A DNA stretch of 64,000 nucleotides from Bacteroides intestinalis (GCF_902364365.1 NZ_CABJDN010000005.1:434001-498000); one strand, 5' to 3'; shown: positions 35,037 to 44,662, numbered from the stretch's first letter. Notes: generated from the letters alone by a model not told the origin. Numbers and translations are program-made.

Positions 35037-36497
35037 CTAATCCGCCGTACGCACCGCCTCCCGTGCCAACTGCTGGAAAACATCATCCATCGTAGCAACC
35101 TTAAATTGCCGTTTCAATTCATCGGGCGTATCGAGAGCACGAATCACACCATCCACCATGATAGAAATGCGGTCGCAATACTCGGCCTCATCCATGAAGT
35201 GGGTAGTGACAAAGACGGTGATTCCCCGGTCGGCAGCCTGATAAATAAGCTCCCAGAATTGGCGACGGGTGGCAGGATCTACCCCACCCGTCGGCTCATC
35301 CAGAAAGACGATCTTCGGCTCGTGAAAGATAGAAACGGAGAAAGCAAGTTTCTGTTTCCAACCCAGCGGCAGACCTTTTACCAGCGTATCACGTTCGGCA
35401 CTCAGCCCGATGCGTTCCAGAAGTTCATCGGTCTTGCGGGCTATTTCATCTTCTGCCATGCCGTAAATCCCGGCAAACAGCCGGATATTCTCCCACACTT
35501 TCAGGTCTTCGTAAAGAGAAAACTTCTGGCTCATATAGCCGATATTCTTTTTCACATCCTCCGTCCGTGTGGCAATATCGAAACCGGCTACGCGGGCCGT
35601 GCCTCCTGTGGGATGGCTCAATCCGGTAAGCATGCGCATGGCAGTAGTCTTTCCGGCACCGTTGGCACCCAGAAAGCCGAATATCTCGCCACGATGGACT
35701 TTGAAGGAGATATGATCCACTGCCGTGAAATTGCCGAAACGTTTGGTGAGCTTATCCACTTCGATGACATACTCATCTTTCTGTTCCACTTTGTCGTGTT
35801 CCAGCCCCGGCGGACAGAGAATGCTTGCAAACTGATTCAGAATACGTTCCGGAGTATCTATTCCATGTATCTGTCCCTCATTGATAAAAGCAATGCGGTC
35901 ACATTGGCGCGCTTCATCAATAATAGGCGTAGAGGCTATGATGGTGATGCCCTGTTCCTTCAACCGGCGAAGCATCCCCCAAAACTCCTTGCGGGAAACA
36001 GGATCGACTCCTGTTGTCGGCTCATCGAGGAAAAGCACATCCGGTTTATGGATAAGCGCACAACTCAACGCCAGTTTCTGCTTCATACCTCCGGACAAAG
36101 CTCCGGCACGGCGTTTGCGGAAAGGCTCTATCTGCTGGTAGATATCCTTCACCAATTCATAATTCTCTTCAATGGTGGTATGGAAAACTGTAGCAAAGAA
36201 GTTCAGGTTTTCTTCTACCGTCAAGTCCTGATAGAGGGAGAAGCGTCCCGGCATATAGCCTACGCGACGACGGATTTCTTTATAATCCTTCGCTATATCC
36301 AGACCGCACACAGAAGCATTTCCACTATCGGGAAGCAGCAAAGTAGTGAGGATACGGAAAAGAGAAGTCTTCCCCGCCCCGTCAGGCCCGATAATGCCGA
36401 ACAACTCTCCGGAAGGAACCGTCAAGGAAACACCCTTCAACGCCTCCACCGCCCCATATTTCTTGGTAACGTTATCTACAACAACCGCATATTCCAT
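35037..36497 (-). CDS. Duplicated ABC ATPase of the efflux system
   Basis: Protein with two complete ABC ATPase domains in one chain (YhiH/RbbA N-terminal-like). Walker A motifs are GPDGAGKTS and GANGAGKTT, signatures LSGGMKQKLALS and a degenerate LPLGWKQKLAFS, and Walker B strands VLFLDEPTTGVDP and IVFLDEPTGGVDP. The second signature lacks the usual SGG, as in related asymmetric pairs. The ATG at 36497 (MEYAVVVDNVTKKYG) is preferred; an earlier ATG at 36515 adds six residues that are encoded entirely by an ATTAGTGAT-type intergenic repeat. 486 residues with the preferred start. It powers the two downstream permeases. Confidence 0.9.
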   Translation of the reverse strand: MEYAVVVDNVTKKYGAVEALKGVSLTVPSGELFGIIGPDGAGKTSLFRILTTLLLPDSGNASVCGLDIAKDYKEIRRRVGYMPGRFSLYQDLTVEENLNFFATVFHTTIEENYELVKDIYQQIEPFRKRRAGALSGGMKQKLALSCALIHKPDVLFLDEPTTGVDPVSRKEFWGMLRRLKEQGITIIASTPIIDEARQCDRIAFINEGQIHGIDTPERILNQFASILCPPGLEHDKVEQKDEYVIEVDKLTKRFGNFTAVDHISFKVHRGEIFGFLGANGAGKTTAMRMLTGLSHPTGGTARVAGFDIATRTEDVKKNIGYMSQKFSLYEDLKVWENIRLFAGIYGMAEDEIARKTDELLERIGLSAERDTLVKGLPLGWKQKLAFSVSIFHEPKIVFLDEPTGGVDPATRRQFWELIYQAADRGITVFVTTHFMDEAEYCDRISIMVDGVIRALDTPDELKRQFKVATMDDVFQQLAREAVRTAD

Positions 36498-36531
36498 AAA
36501 CTCATCACTAATCACTAACCGTTAATCACTA
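36498..36531. repeat. ATCACTAA repeat overlapping two gene ends
   Basis: ATCACTAATCACTAACC and GTTAATCACTAAA units fill this junction. On the minus strand the repeat encodes the last residues (FSD and stop) of the membrane fusion protein and the optional first residues of the ATPase. Same family as the repeats at 37426-37520 and 55106-55164. Confidence 0.7.
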
Positions 36532-37424
36532 AACTCCACTCCCCCGTACATACCTATCTTCAACAGCCCGTCATTGTGCACGGCAATCTTCACGGCATAC
36601 ACCAGGTTGGCACGTTCATTCTTGGTCAGGATAGTCTTCGGGGTAAATTCCGAGGTATCCGAAATCCAGGTTACCACGCCCGGATACTGCTTGTGCTCAT
36701 CGATGCCGTAATCGGAGAAGACGGTTACTTTCTGTCCCAGTTTTACCTGCGACAGCTGTTCGGAGGTGATGTAAGCACGAAGGTACATCTGCTCCGTATC
36801 GGCCACTTTGAAGAGCGGAGTGCCCATAGCGGTCAGTTCTCCCGGTTCGGCGTACTTTGCCAGTACAGTGCCGGTTATCGGAGAAGTGATGTGACACTTC
36901 TTCAACTGGTCTTCCACCTGTGCCACCTGAATACCGACGGATGAACTTTGCCACGTCAGGCTCTGATGACTGTTGGACAAGGTAGAGTTCTGCGCAACAA
37001 GTTGCTTGCGGAGCACTTCAAGCTGATCTTCCGCATCATCCAGTTGTTTCTGGTTTGCCGCACCTACTTTTAATAAGTTTGCCACACGGTTCCGTTCGCG
37101 CTCAGCGGCAGATATCTGTTCTTTGGTAGCGGCTACCTGTTTCAGGATATCAGGGCGCTGTTCTTCGACGGATTTAATGCTTGCCTCCAGTTGCAGCTTC
37201 TTCAGGTAGAGCTGTACGGTATCTACTACGCCGACTTCTTCACCGGCCTTCAGCAACATCCCTTCTTCGATATCGAAATAAAGCAGGCGGCCCGACGCTT
37301 CGGCAGATACAAGCACTTCCGTAGTCTCAAACGTTCCTGTTGCATCATATTTCGGAGTACCGTTTCCACAAGCGGAAAAGAGGGCCAATAGGGAACAAAG
37401 TCCCAATAAATTCCTTGATTTCAT
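36522..37424 (-). CDS. HlyD-type membrane fusion lipoprotein of the ABC efflux system
   Basis: 300-residue periplasmic adaptor tethered by a lipid: signal with lipobox FSAC (C19). It has a lipoyl domain split by a coiled coil (about 75-150, with repeated KEQISAAERERN and QLDDAEDQLEVLRKQL stretches), and a beta-barrel with the motif KCHITSPITGTVLAKYAEPGEL (shown in part as ITSPITGTVLAKY). It bridges the ABC permeases and the TolC protein of the same operon. YhiI/EmrA-like in size. Its C-terminal codons lie in the ATTAGTGAT-type repeat. Confidence 0.9.
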   Translation of the reverse strand: MKSRNLLGLCSLLALFSACGNGTPKYDATGTFETTEVLVSAEASGRLLYFDIEEGMLLKAGEEVGVVDTVQLYLKKLQLEASIKSVEEQRPDILKQVAATKEQISAAERERNRVANLLKVGAANQKQLDDAEDQLEVLRKQLVAQNSTLSNSHQSLTWQSSSVGIQVAQVEDQLKKCHITSPITGTVLAKYAEPGELTAMGTPLFKVADTEQMYLRAYITSEQLSQVKLGQKVTVFSDYGIDEHKQYPGVVTWISDTSEFTPKTILTKNERANLVYAVKIAVHNDGLLKIGMYGGVEFSD

Positions 37425-37425
37425 G

Positions 37426-37520
37426 TATTTAGTGATTAGTATTTAGTGATTAGTGATTAGTGATTAGCGTTTAGTGATTAGTGATTAGCACCATGCGGAA
37501 TAATAGCGCAACCCACTAAC
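37426..37520. repeat. TTAGTGATTAG tandem repeat array
   Basis: At least seven tandem or near-tandem TTAGTGAT/GATTAGTG units (37432-37487) followed by an inverted group (ACTAACCACTAATCACTATT, 37506 onward). It fills the 98-base gap between the TolC and HlyD genes without an ORF. The inverted groups allow a hairpin in the polycistronic mRNA. Confidence 0.75.
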
Positions 37521-37522
37521 CA

Positions 37523-38788
37523 CTAATCACTATTCAACGTATATTTCAGATTCCAGATGTTCATCAGTAACTGCACCTCGTGCAAAGCCTTGGTTTGACG
37601 TGCCAGATTCTCGGCAGTGATTTCACGAAGCATATCGGTTACGGTCAGCGTACCGTTCTCCACTTTAGCTTCGGCAGCCTTGCGGATGTTGACACGTAAA
37701 CGGATAATCTCATCATCATCCATCATCTGTCGGCGCATGGACTGGATGGCCGAGCTTTGTTGCGTAGATTGCAGGTTGGTATTGAACAGGAACACATCGC
37801 GGCTGATCTCCAGTTTACGGCGGTTGTTATCTATCAGCCTCCGATCATTGCGCAACGTGTAGAGGCTACCGAAGTTCCACGACATACGGACTCCTGCTAC
37901 ATAGTATGCGGAGAAATCGTCTTTCAGCATGTTCAGTCCCGGATTTCCGTAAGCTCCCTGCACAAACAGCCCGAAGCGGGGACGGAAGCGCGTCTTCAAT
38001 GAAGATTCCTGTACGTTCAATTGTCCGCCTTGGGCATCGAACCAGCGAAGTTCCGGACGGTTGTTCACCAATGAAGTGGATTCAAAAGTATCGGCGGGCT
38101 TCTCCAATGTAGTTCCGGAAGCAATTTCCTTTCCTATAAAGATAGAGAGCATACTCAAATAGGCCTGTCGCGAAGATTCCAGCTCAATGCGTCTCTGCTT
38201 CGTGTTCAATATCTCCACGCTTACAGCATCCAGATCACTTTGATTGGCAATGCCGTTTGCCATATAGTTGGACACTTGCTGATGAGTGCGTCCCAAGTCT
38301 TCCTGTAAAAGCTGATTCTGCTTCAACTGTTCGTCCAGCAACAGGATGCCGAAATATAGCTGATTCACACGGTCATTCAGTGCATACATATCCACTTCCT
38401 GCTTCCCGCGGTCTATCTCCGAAGTAGCCCGGGTCAGTTGCTTTTTGGAACGGATATCTCCACCGTCCCAGATGTTCTGCGACACTTCCAGCATCACCTG
38501 ATACTGATCTTTGGGCATACTTTTTATGTTGATTCCCGGAATATCCACGGGCAGCTTTGTGACATCACTTTGGTAGGTTGCTTTTCCCGAGATCGTGAAC
38601 TGCGGCAGATAACCTTTTCCAGCATTCTCAAGATTATACTCCCGCGCTTTCTCTATCAAACCGTATTGCCGCACCAGCGGATAATTGGTCTGTGCCGAGT
38701 GTTGGCATCCCTCCAGCGTGAGTTGCGCATGTGCCAGCATTGCCGCAAGAACAAAGGAAAAAGAGAGAATAGTTCGTTTCATTTCCAT
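37523..38788 (-). CDS. TolC-family outer-membrane efflux protein
   Basis: 421-residue outer-membrane factor: signal peptide MEMKRTILSFSFVLAAMLAHA and two OEP repeats of coiled helices, with the conserved NRPELRWFDAQ segment between them. It provides the exit duct for the HlyD/ABC-2 pump encoded downstream in the same operon. The start could be M1 or M3. A perfect -7 box TATCTTTG is on the minus strand at 38827-38820, 32 bases before the ATG, and a divergent AraC gene shares the promoter region, so it likely controls this operon. Confidence 0.92.
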   Translation of the reverse strand: MEMKRTILSFSFVLAAMLAHAQLTLEGCQHSAQTNYPLVRQYGLIEKAREYNLENAGKGYLPQFTISGKATYQSDVTKLPVDIPGINIKSMPKDQYQVMLEVSQNIWDGGDIRSKKQLTRATSEIDRGKQEVDMYALNDRVNQLYFGILLLDEQLKQNQLLQEDLGRTHQQVSNYMANGIANQSDLDAVSVEILNTKQRRIELESSRQAYLSMLSIFIGKEIASGTTLEKPADTFESTSLVNNRPELRWFDAQGGQLNVQESSLKTRFRPRFGLFVQGAYGNPGLNMLKDDFSAYYVAGVRMSWNFGSLYTLRNDRRLIDNNRRKLEISRDVFLFNTNLQSTQQSSAIQSMRRQMMDDDEIIRLRVNIRKAAEAKVENGTLTVTDMLREITAENLARQTKALHEVQLLMNIWNLKYTLNSD

Positions 38789-38964
38789 ATATATTTCTTG
38801 TTTATTTCTTTATAGGACACAAAGATAGAGTTTAAAAGTATATGGATACATTCTATTTGTGCGCAATGATGTTCCATTTGTTCGATCACCAGTATTAAAA
38901 GACAGAAAACCCTACTATTTTCTTATCTTTGCCACAGATAGATAAGCTAAAGGAGGAAAAGGAT
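38789..38964. promoter_or_regulatory. Divergent promoter region, TolC operon and araC-type gene
   Basis: Two perfect TAnnTTTG boxes point outwards: TATCTTTG on the minus strand (38827-38820) for the efflux operon and TATCTTTG on the plus strand (38924-38931) for the regulator. The 100 bases between them would hold the AraC-type operator; no obvious repeat was resolved. AAAGGAGG at 38950-38957 is an unusually strong ribosome site for Bacteroides and fixes the regulator start. Confidence 0.6.
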
Positions 38965-39864
38965 ATGGAAAAGAGTAAACCTATGGAGCTTGGACTCGGT
39001 GACCTGCTGAGTAATCAAAACATCGTAAACAATAACGGTTTCCGCTTTATCAACCGCGATCTTGGCATTGTCATCAGCTTTGCCCAAATGGATAGCATTT
39101 TCTTTAACACAGGACAACCCTACCGCACTAAAGAAAGCCGGATCATCCGTATACTGAAAGGTGAAGGACGGATTTCCATCAATCTGATAGAATATAAGGT
39201 AAAAGAACCAATGATCATTATCAGTCCTATCAATTCACTGATAGAAATTCTGGAAATCAGCGAGGATTATGACTTTCAGGTCATCGTTCCCGATAATAAC
39301 TTTCTGCCCATCGCACAAGGAAGTGCACTGACGGGTTCGTACACAAAGCATGGCATTTTCATTTCGCCCACAGAAGAAGAATTACAGCAAATCGATGCTT
39401 TCTTTTCAATGATATGGGATACCGTGCACAAAGTTCCGTTCCGCCGGGAAGTAGTGCAACACTTGACTATAGCATTACTCTATAATATAAGGTATATCCA
39501 TGCAAAGAACGAAGAGTCCGCCCCATTGCAGCTCTCACGCCAGGAAGAAGTATTCCGCCGCTTCATCGGGTTGGTTAATGAACACAGTAAACGTGAACGT
39601 AACATCAGTTTCTACGCAGATAAACTGTGTCTGACTCCTCATTATCTGAGTACGGTTATTCGTGAAGTAAGCGGGCAGACGGTAATGCAGTGGATTAACC
39701 AAGCCGTTATTCTTGAAGCAAAAGTGCTGCTGAAACACAGTGACTTGTTGGTATTCCAAATCTCGGATGAACTGGGATTTCCCAATCCGTCATTCTTCAG
39801 CAAATTCTTTAAACGGATGACGGGGATGACACCGGCGGAATATCAAAAGAAACGCCACACCTGA
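38965..39864 (+). CDS. AraC-family transcriptional regulator
   Basis: 299-residue regulator with an N-terminal cupin-like domain (about 20-150) and a C-terminal double HTH of the AraC/XylS type. The first HTH includes FYADKLCLTPHYLSTVIREVSG (shown in part as LCLTPHYLSTVI) and the second the family signature around ISDELGFPNPSFFSKFFKRMTGMTPAEYQ (part: PSFFSKFFKRMTG). The ATG at 38965, 7 bases after AAAGGAGG, is used; an upstream TTG is rejected. Divergent from the efflux operon, which it probably activates or represses in response to the pump's substrate. Confidence 0.92.
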   Translation: MEKSKPMELGLGDLLSNQNIVNNNGFRFINRDLGIVISFAQMDSIFFNTGQPYRTKESRIIRILKGEGRISINLIEYKVKEPMIIISPINSLIEILEISEDYDFQVIVPDNNFLPIAQGSALTGSYTKHGIFISPTEEELQQIDAFFSMIWDTVHKVPFRREVVQHLTIALLYNIRYIHAKNEESAPLQLSRQEEVFRRFIGLVNEHSKRERNISFYADKLCLTPHYLSTVIREVSGQTVMQWINQAVILEAKVLLKHSDLLVFQISDELGFPNPSFFSKFFKRMTGMTPAEYQKKRHT

Positions 39865-39954
39865 GCGGGGCAAATGCCACACCTGAACAGGACAGACTCC
39901 ACACTTCACGCTCGTCCAAGTGTGGCATCGGCACCCACGAAGTGTGGCATTGCC
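39853..39954. repeat. Direct and inverted GCCACAC / AGTGTGGCAT repeats
   Basis: Two GCCACACCTGA units (near 39854 and 39876) are followed by CCACACTT (39899-39906), and by two AAGTGTGGCAT units (39918-39928 and 39940-39950) in inverse orientation. Several mutually exclusive hairpins result, the best being CCACACTT with AAGTGTGG. It lies between the convergent araC-type and histidine-kinase genes; a bidirectional terminator is possible although no U-tract is evident. Confidence 0.6.
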
Positions 39955-40036
39955 TGTGCTGAAACACAGCATTGGAAAACATTCAACTGAAAAATAAATT
40001 TAAAAACAATTCAACTGAAAATGAGAAACTTTCATC

Positions 40037-43000
40037 TTATAACAAGATGATACGCTTCTGCATAATATCCACCAATTGCGCCTTCAGCAACTTGGCATTG
40101 ATAGGCTTGGGCATATATCCGTCGAATCCGCTTTCCATCACCTTCTGTTCATCCGAAGCATAGGCAAAAGCTGTAACGGCAATGATAGGAATCTTTGCGG
40201 AGAACTTACGGATTTCCCGGGTAGCCTCGTATCCGTCCATTACAGGCATATTGATATCCATCAATACAATCTGAGGGCTATGTTCTCGGAACATTTCCAC
40301 AGCCTCCATGCCATCCCAGGCATGAATCAAATGATAGTCGTATTTCAGGATGGATTCAAAAAGCTTATAATTGCTTGCATTATCTTCCGCAATCAGTATG
40401 GTCAGTTTGTTCCTTTCCACTGCAACAGGTTGAATGTCCTTTGGAGCCTGTTTTTTATCCTCCTTCACTGCCGGTTTGTAGGGAAGCGTAAACCAGAAAG
40501 TCGAACCTTTCCCCTCTTCCGACTCTACACCGATTCTGCCACCCATACGGTCCATCAGCGTTTTGCAGATAGAAAGTCCCAGTCCGGTTCCCTGGGCAAA
40601 AGAGTTCAGCTTGACGAAACGCCCGAAAATGTTTTGCTGCTTATCTTTGGGGATTCCACATCCGGTATCGGTTACATAGAAATATAATTCATTCTCCCGC
40701 ATCTCATAGCTAAAACGAATGCTTCCTTTTTCGGTAAACTTAATGGCATTTGTCACAAGGTTAATCATCAGTTGGGACAACCGGTTCTTTTCCGTATAGG
40801 CCATGCATGGCTCAGCAGGCTCTACAAACTCCAGTTTCACAGCATCCGTCTTTACTCTCAACAAGAAACCACGCTCCAATTCCCTCATCAGTTCATTCAG
40901 TTCGACATTTGAGTAATTCAACTCCAACGTTCCTGCCTCAATCTTCGACAAATCAAGGATATCACTGATGAGTTGCAGCAACAAAGTATTATTGTTCTCG
41001 ATAATGCTGACATATTCCTGTTTTTCCTGTTCCTCTTCGGTAGATGCCAATATCCCCGAAAAACCGACAATAGCATTCAGTGGGGTACGGATTTCATGAC
41101 TCATATTAGCCAGGAAAGCCGACTTCAAACGGTTAGACTCTTCGGCAAGGTCTTTTGCTGTAGTAAGTTCCTGCTCCATCTTCTTCCGGTTTGTGATGAC
41201 AAGGGATGAACCCACCAGAGTCAATGGGGTTCCATCTTTATCACGAGTATCTACGGCAGCCTGTGCCTCCACCCACTCCACTTTGTGCAGGTTGTTTTTC
41301 TGTACATCGATGATGCGGTATTCTTCTTTCACTTTTTCCGCCCTTCCTTCTATCAAGTCACGGTAAGCCTGTTTCACCCGTTCACGGTCTTCCTTGAATA
41401 TTTTAGCGAAATACTGGGAATCGGGCACAGACAGTTGTGCATCTTCCACCTCCCGTTCGTCAGTGCTCAATTCAATCGGCCTGTTGATGTCACATAGAAT
41501 TGTTTTGCTCTTCAAATCCCACTTCCAGGGCACAATGTTAGCAATGTCGAGAGCCATTGCCAGCTTACTGTTGGTGGCGCTCAGCTTTTGCTGTGCTTTG
41601 TGTAGTTCCGTGCTGTTCAGACAGAAAATATCAATCATATTCCCGTGATGGGTCCCTTTCAGTACCACATCGTAAAAAGTATCTATGGCTTTAAAATAAT
41701 AAGGGAATGTAATGGCTCTTTTCTCTGTCAGTGCCATCTTAGTGAAGTGCAGAAATTCGGGCATAGATTCAGGGAATACCTCACTGCCCTTCCTGCCTAT
41801 GACTTCCTCCTTACGATAGAACTGTTTCTCAAATTCCGAGTTTACATTCCGATAGATCAATTCGACGGGATTGCCATTCTCATCCGTCACCAGTTCTTCC
41901 TGCATATAGAGCAAAGGCATATTATTCACCAGCATCTTATAGGTAGTCATTGCATCTATCTCATTCTGTTGCGCTTTCTTTAACTCGTTCAAATTGCGAA
42001 TACGGTACAGGAAAAACAGTGTAAGAAGCAGAATAGAAAAGAGAGTTCCCAAAATGAAGTACCGGTAATGTTCCCAAAACGTAGGCGGTTTATTCAGGAA
42101 ACGAGTATTTGCAGGACATACAGAAGAAGAAAGCCCTTCGCGTATCAGTATCTCATAATTAATGACGGGTGCTCCATCTGTGGCTATATAGGAGGGAATA
42201 TTACGCGCTTGTTTGCTTTTCAACACATCCATAATGGTTTGAATCAATCTCTCATCATAACGCTCCTGATTGTAAGTATATCCACCTAACATTCCTTCTT
42301 TTCCACTTGTTAAGTTTACCATGCTAAGAGAAAAGATAGGGATAGAAGTAGTCGCTATAAGCTTATGAGAATTTGTAGCTAACACACTATTACCAGCTAA
42401 TTTGTATTTATAAAACCACGAAGCAAACAAAACTCCCGTTGTTTTAGGATTCACAAAATACAAGGAGTCCAACAACTGATTAGTCGTTAGATTTTCAGCA
42501 GACCAAAATTGAAATTTGACATCCGGATAATTCGTATTTAGTTCTCGCTTGATAAGTGCAGCATTGTCCTGATTGACTTTACGCCCATCACCTATAAATA
42601 TAAACTTTTCCATATCGGGAATCATCTGCTTCATTAAGCGAATATTTTCCGGGATAAACAAATCAGCATACAGATAAACCAAATTATAAGGGTCAACTAA
42701 ATAAGAAAGAGGAGTTCGTTCTTTCGATGTAGAAAGCTGCCTGTGAATGTAAGCTTCATAAGAATCTAAATAGCTTTCCTGCGCACAAAGCACAATAGGA
42801 ATATCTCCCCAAACCTTTCTATATTCATCCCGTAACATCAATGCTGAATTTCCCAATAATAGCAACATACGCGGAGAACGATCTTTATATTTATCAAATA
42901 TATTATATTTGAACTCTTCCAAGATGGAATCATTTTCAACCAACAGCATATTCAGGTGCTCCACATAGAGAGTGATTTCAGGATCCCGCTGAACGAATTC

Positions 43001-43156
43001 CGTAACGTTGGAAATGAGTCGGCTACTCCAGGGAGAAGCTTCCGTATATGAGTTTATACAAAGGATATAACTTTTACCGTCTATCGCATCTTTTTGTGCA
43101 AAAGCTGAAATTACAAATAAGAGATAGAAAAACAGAAGTAGAAAATATTTTTTCAT
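40037..43156 (-). CDS. Hybrid sensor histidine kinase with substrate-binding-like sensor and REC domain
   Basis: 1039-residue membrane sensor. Signal peptide 1-20, then an ABC-substrate-binding-type periplasmic domain (about 28-340), one transmembrane helix (about 365-385), two PAS-like domains (about 405-520 and 530-655), HisKA with phospho-acceptor H687 in MSHEIRTPLNA, HATPase_c (about 780-905; DTGCGIPKDKQ, GTGLGLSICK) and a C-terminal receiver with D967 in LMDINMPVMDG. Unlike Bacteroides HTCS regulators it has no AraC output domain and not a Reg_prop sensor, so a separate partner (HPt or regulator) is needed and none is adjacent. The ligand is unknown; it lies between the efflux and fucose loci. 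Confidence 0.92.
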   Translation of the reverse strand: MKKYFLLLFFYLLFVISAFAQKDAIDGKSYILCINSYTEASPWSSRLISNVTEFVQRDPEITLYVEHLNMLLVENDSILEEFKYNIFDKYKDRSPRMLLLLGNSALMLRDEYRKVWGDIPIVLCAQESYLDSYEAYIHRQLSTSKERTPLSYLVDPYNLVYLYADLFIPENIRLMKQMIPDMEKFIFIGDGRKVNQDNAALIKRELNTNYPDVKFQFWSAENLTTNQLLDSLYFVNPKTTGVLFASWFYKYKLAGNSVLATNSHKLIATTSIPIFSLSMVNLTSGKEGMLGGYTYNQERYDERLIQTIMDVLKSKQARNIPSYIATDGAPVINYEILIREGLSSSVCPANTRFLNKPPTFWEHYRYFILGTLFSILLLTLFFLYRIRNLNELKKAQQNEIDAMTTYKMLVNNMPLLYMQEELVTDENGNPVELIYRNVNSEFEKQFYRKEEVIGRKGSEVFPESMPEFLHFTKMALTEKRAITFPYYFKAIDTFYDVVLKGTHHGNMIDIFCLNSTELHKAQQKLSATNSKLAMALDIANIVPWKWDLKSKTILCDINRPIELSTDEREVEDAQLSVPDSQYFAKIFKEDRERVKQAYRDLIEGRAEKVKEEYRIIDVQKNNLHKVEWVEAQAAVDTRDKDGTPLTLVGSSLVITNRKKMEQELTTAKDLAEESNRLKSAFLANMSHEIRTPLNAIVGFSGILASTEEEQEKQEYVSIIENNNTLLLQLISDILDLSKIEAGTLELNYSNVELNELMRELERGFLLRVKTDAVKLEFVEPAEPCMAYTEKNRLSQLMINLVTNAIKFTEKGSIRFSYEMRENELYFYVTDTGCGIPKDKQQNIFGRFVKLNSFAQGTGLGLSICKTLMDRMGGRIGVESEEGKGSTFWFTLPYKPAVKEDKKQAPKDIQPVAVERNKLTILIAEDNASNYKLFESILKYDYHLIHAWDGMEAVEMFREHSPQIVLMDINMPVMDGYEATREIRKFSAKIPIIAVTAFAYASDEQKVMESGFDGYMPKPINAKLLKAQLVDIMQKRIILL

Positions 43157-43251
43157 CTGTACCAGAAGAATTTTATGTTATGCGAAATATTTACTTGTTT
43201 TATTTTGCAATACAAAAGTAGCAAAAAAAGAAGAAATGCAACCATATAAAA

Positions 43252-43285
43252 CAAAAAGAGAGCCTTTTTTTTTGAAAAAGGCTCT
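43252..43285 (-). terminator. Intrinsic terminator of the fucose operon
   Basis: On the minus strand AGAGCC (43285-43280) pairs with GGCTCT (43264-43259) with A/T pairs extending the stem, followed by CTTTTTG. It lies 23 bases beyond the fucP stop codon. Confidence 0.8.
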
Positions 43286-43307
43286 TCATTATCAAAATCA
43301 GAAGTAT

Positions 43308-44639
43308 CTATAATTGCTTTCGCATTTTCTCCCTACAATACGACCGATGACCATAGATTACAATTACCACAAAACAGATGAACGGAAGAATGAATGACAG
43401 GCTTACTGCCGGTATGCCCAGAAGCGTCTGGCAGTCTATAATGCTTGCTTGAATCGGGGGCAATACCGAACCTCCGAGAATTGCCATAATCAATCCGGCA
43501 GCACCGAACTTGGCATCATCGCCCAATCCCTGTAAAGCTATGCCGTAAATCGTGGGGAACATCAGAGACATACAGGCTGATACCCCTACGAGACAATACA
43601 TTCCCCAGATATTCTGGAAACCAATCACCCCGGCCGTAAATACGCAGGCTGCAATAGCCAGTACTTTCAGCAACAGTCCCGGACTGAGATACCTTAAAAT
43701 AAACGTACAGATGAAACGGCTGGCACAGAAAATAATCATAGCCACAATATTATATTGCTGTGAAAGCACTTCCGCAGCTTTCTCTTCCATCCCTTCCGAC
43801 ATGAAATAGCGCGTACCATATTGAATGATAAATGTCCAGCACATAATCTGCGCACCTACATAGAAGAATTGTGCGATAACTCCTTCACGGTAATGGTGTA
43901 TGCTAAATATGCGTTTCAATGTAGGCAGGAAGTTGATGTCATGAGACCGATCACCATTTTTCGGCATCTTCACCATGCGAATCACAATCAGCATTGCCAA
44001 AATAACAAGCCCGATAATCAGATAAGGCGCAATCAGTACCATCAGGTCCGAATCACGTACCGCAGCGAATTCAATATCCGAAAGCTGACTGCGTTCCACC
44101 GTATCCATCGGGTTCAAGCGATTCTGAATAAAATTCATCGCCACGTACATACCCAACAACGAGCCCATCGGGTTAAAAGACTGTGCGAGATTCAGGCGGC
44201 GGGTGGATGTAGCTTCATCACCCATAGAAAGAATATACGGATTACAACTTGTCTCCAGAAACGAGAGTCCGCATGTCAGGATAAAGTAGGCAATGAGGAA
44301 GGGATAGTAATTGCCTGTCAGCATGGCAGGATAAAAGAGGAATGCACCGATAGTATACAGCCCCAGCCCTAACAGTACCCCTGCTTTATATGAAAAGCGA
44401 CGGATAAAAATAGCTGCGGGGAATGCCATGGCAAAATATCCGCCATAGAAAGCCACCTGCACCAGTGCCCCGTCGGTAACACTCATACGGAAGATCTTGG
44501 AAAAGGCTTTCACCATAGGATTCGTGATATCGTTGGCAAAGCCCCACAAGGCAAAGCAACTGGTGATAAGAATGAACGGAATGAGGTAGCTTACTCCGTC
44601 TTTACTGATAATGCTGTTTTTCTTAGTGTTGTTCTTCAT
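43308..44639 (-). CDS. fucP: L-fucose:H+ symporter FucP
   Basis: 443-residue MFS transporter with twelve spans that takes up L-fucose with protons. The sequence carries the FucP hallmarks: early ITSCFALWGFANDITNPMV (shown in part as FALWGFANDITNPM), with the loop aspartate used in proton coupling, and FLETSCNPYIL in the fourth or fifth helix. Last gene of the operon, 23 bases after the mutarotase-like gene, and followed by a terminator. The context of fucI, fucA and fucK makes L-fucose the clear substrate. Confidence 0.95.
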   Translation of the reverse strand: MKNNTKKNSIISKDGVSYLIPFILITSCFALWGFANDITNPMVKAFSKIFRMSVTDGALVQVAFYGGYFAMAFPAAIFIRRFSYKAGVLLGLGLYTIGAFLFYPAMLTGNYYPFLIAYFILTCGLSFLETSCNPYILSMGDEATSTRRLNLAQSFNPMGSLLGMYVAMNFIQNRLNPMDTVERSQLSDIEFAAVRDSDLMVLIAPYLIIGLVILAMLIVIRMVKMPKNGDRSHDINFLPTLKRIFSIHHYREGVIAQFFYVGAQIMCWTFIIQYGTRYFMSEGMEEKAAEVLSQQYNIVAMIIFCASRFICTFILRYLSPGLLLKVLAIAACVFTAGVIGFQNIWGMYCLVGVSACMSLMFPTIYGIALQGLGDDAKFGAAGLIMAILGGSVLPPIQASIIDCQTLLGIPAVSLSFILPFICFVVIVIYGHRSYCREKMRKQL

Positions 44640-44662
44640 GGTAGTTATTTCTTTGGCTGGGA

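Noticed and set aside
34713..36518. Long plus-strand open frame (601 codons) opposite the efflux ATPase and permease
   Set aside because: It is antisense to two clear ABC genes and its translation shows no domain; it is a by-product of their codon use.
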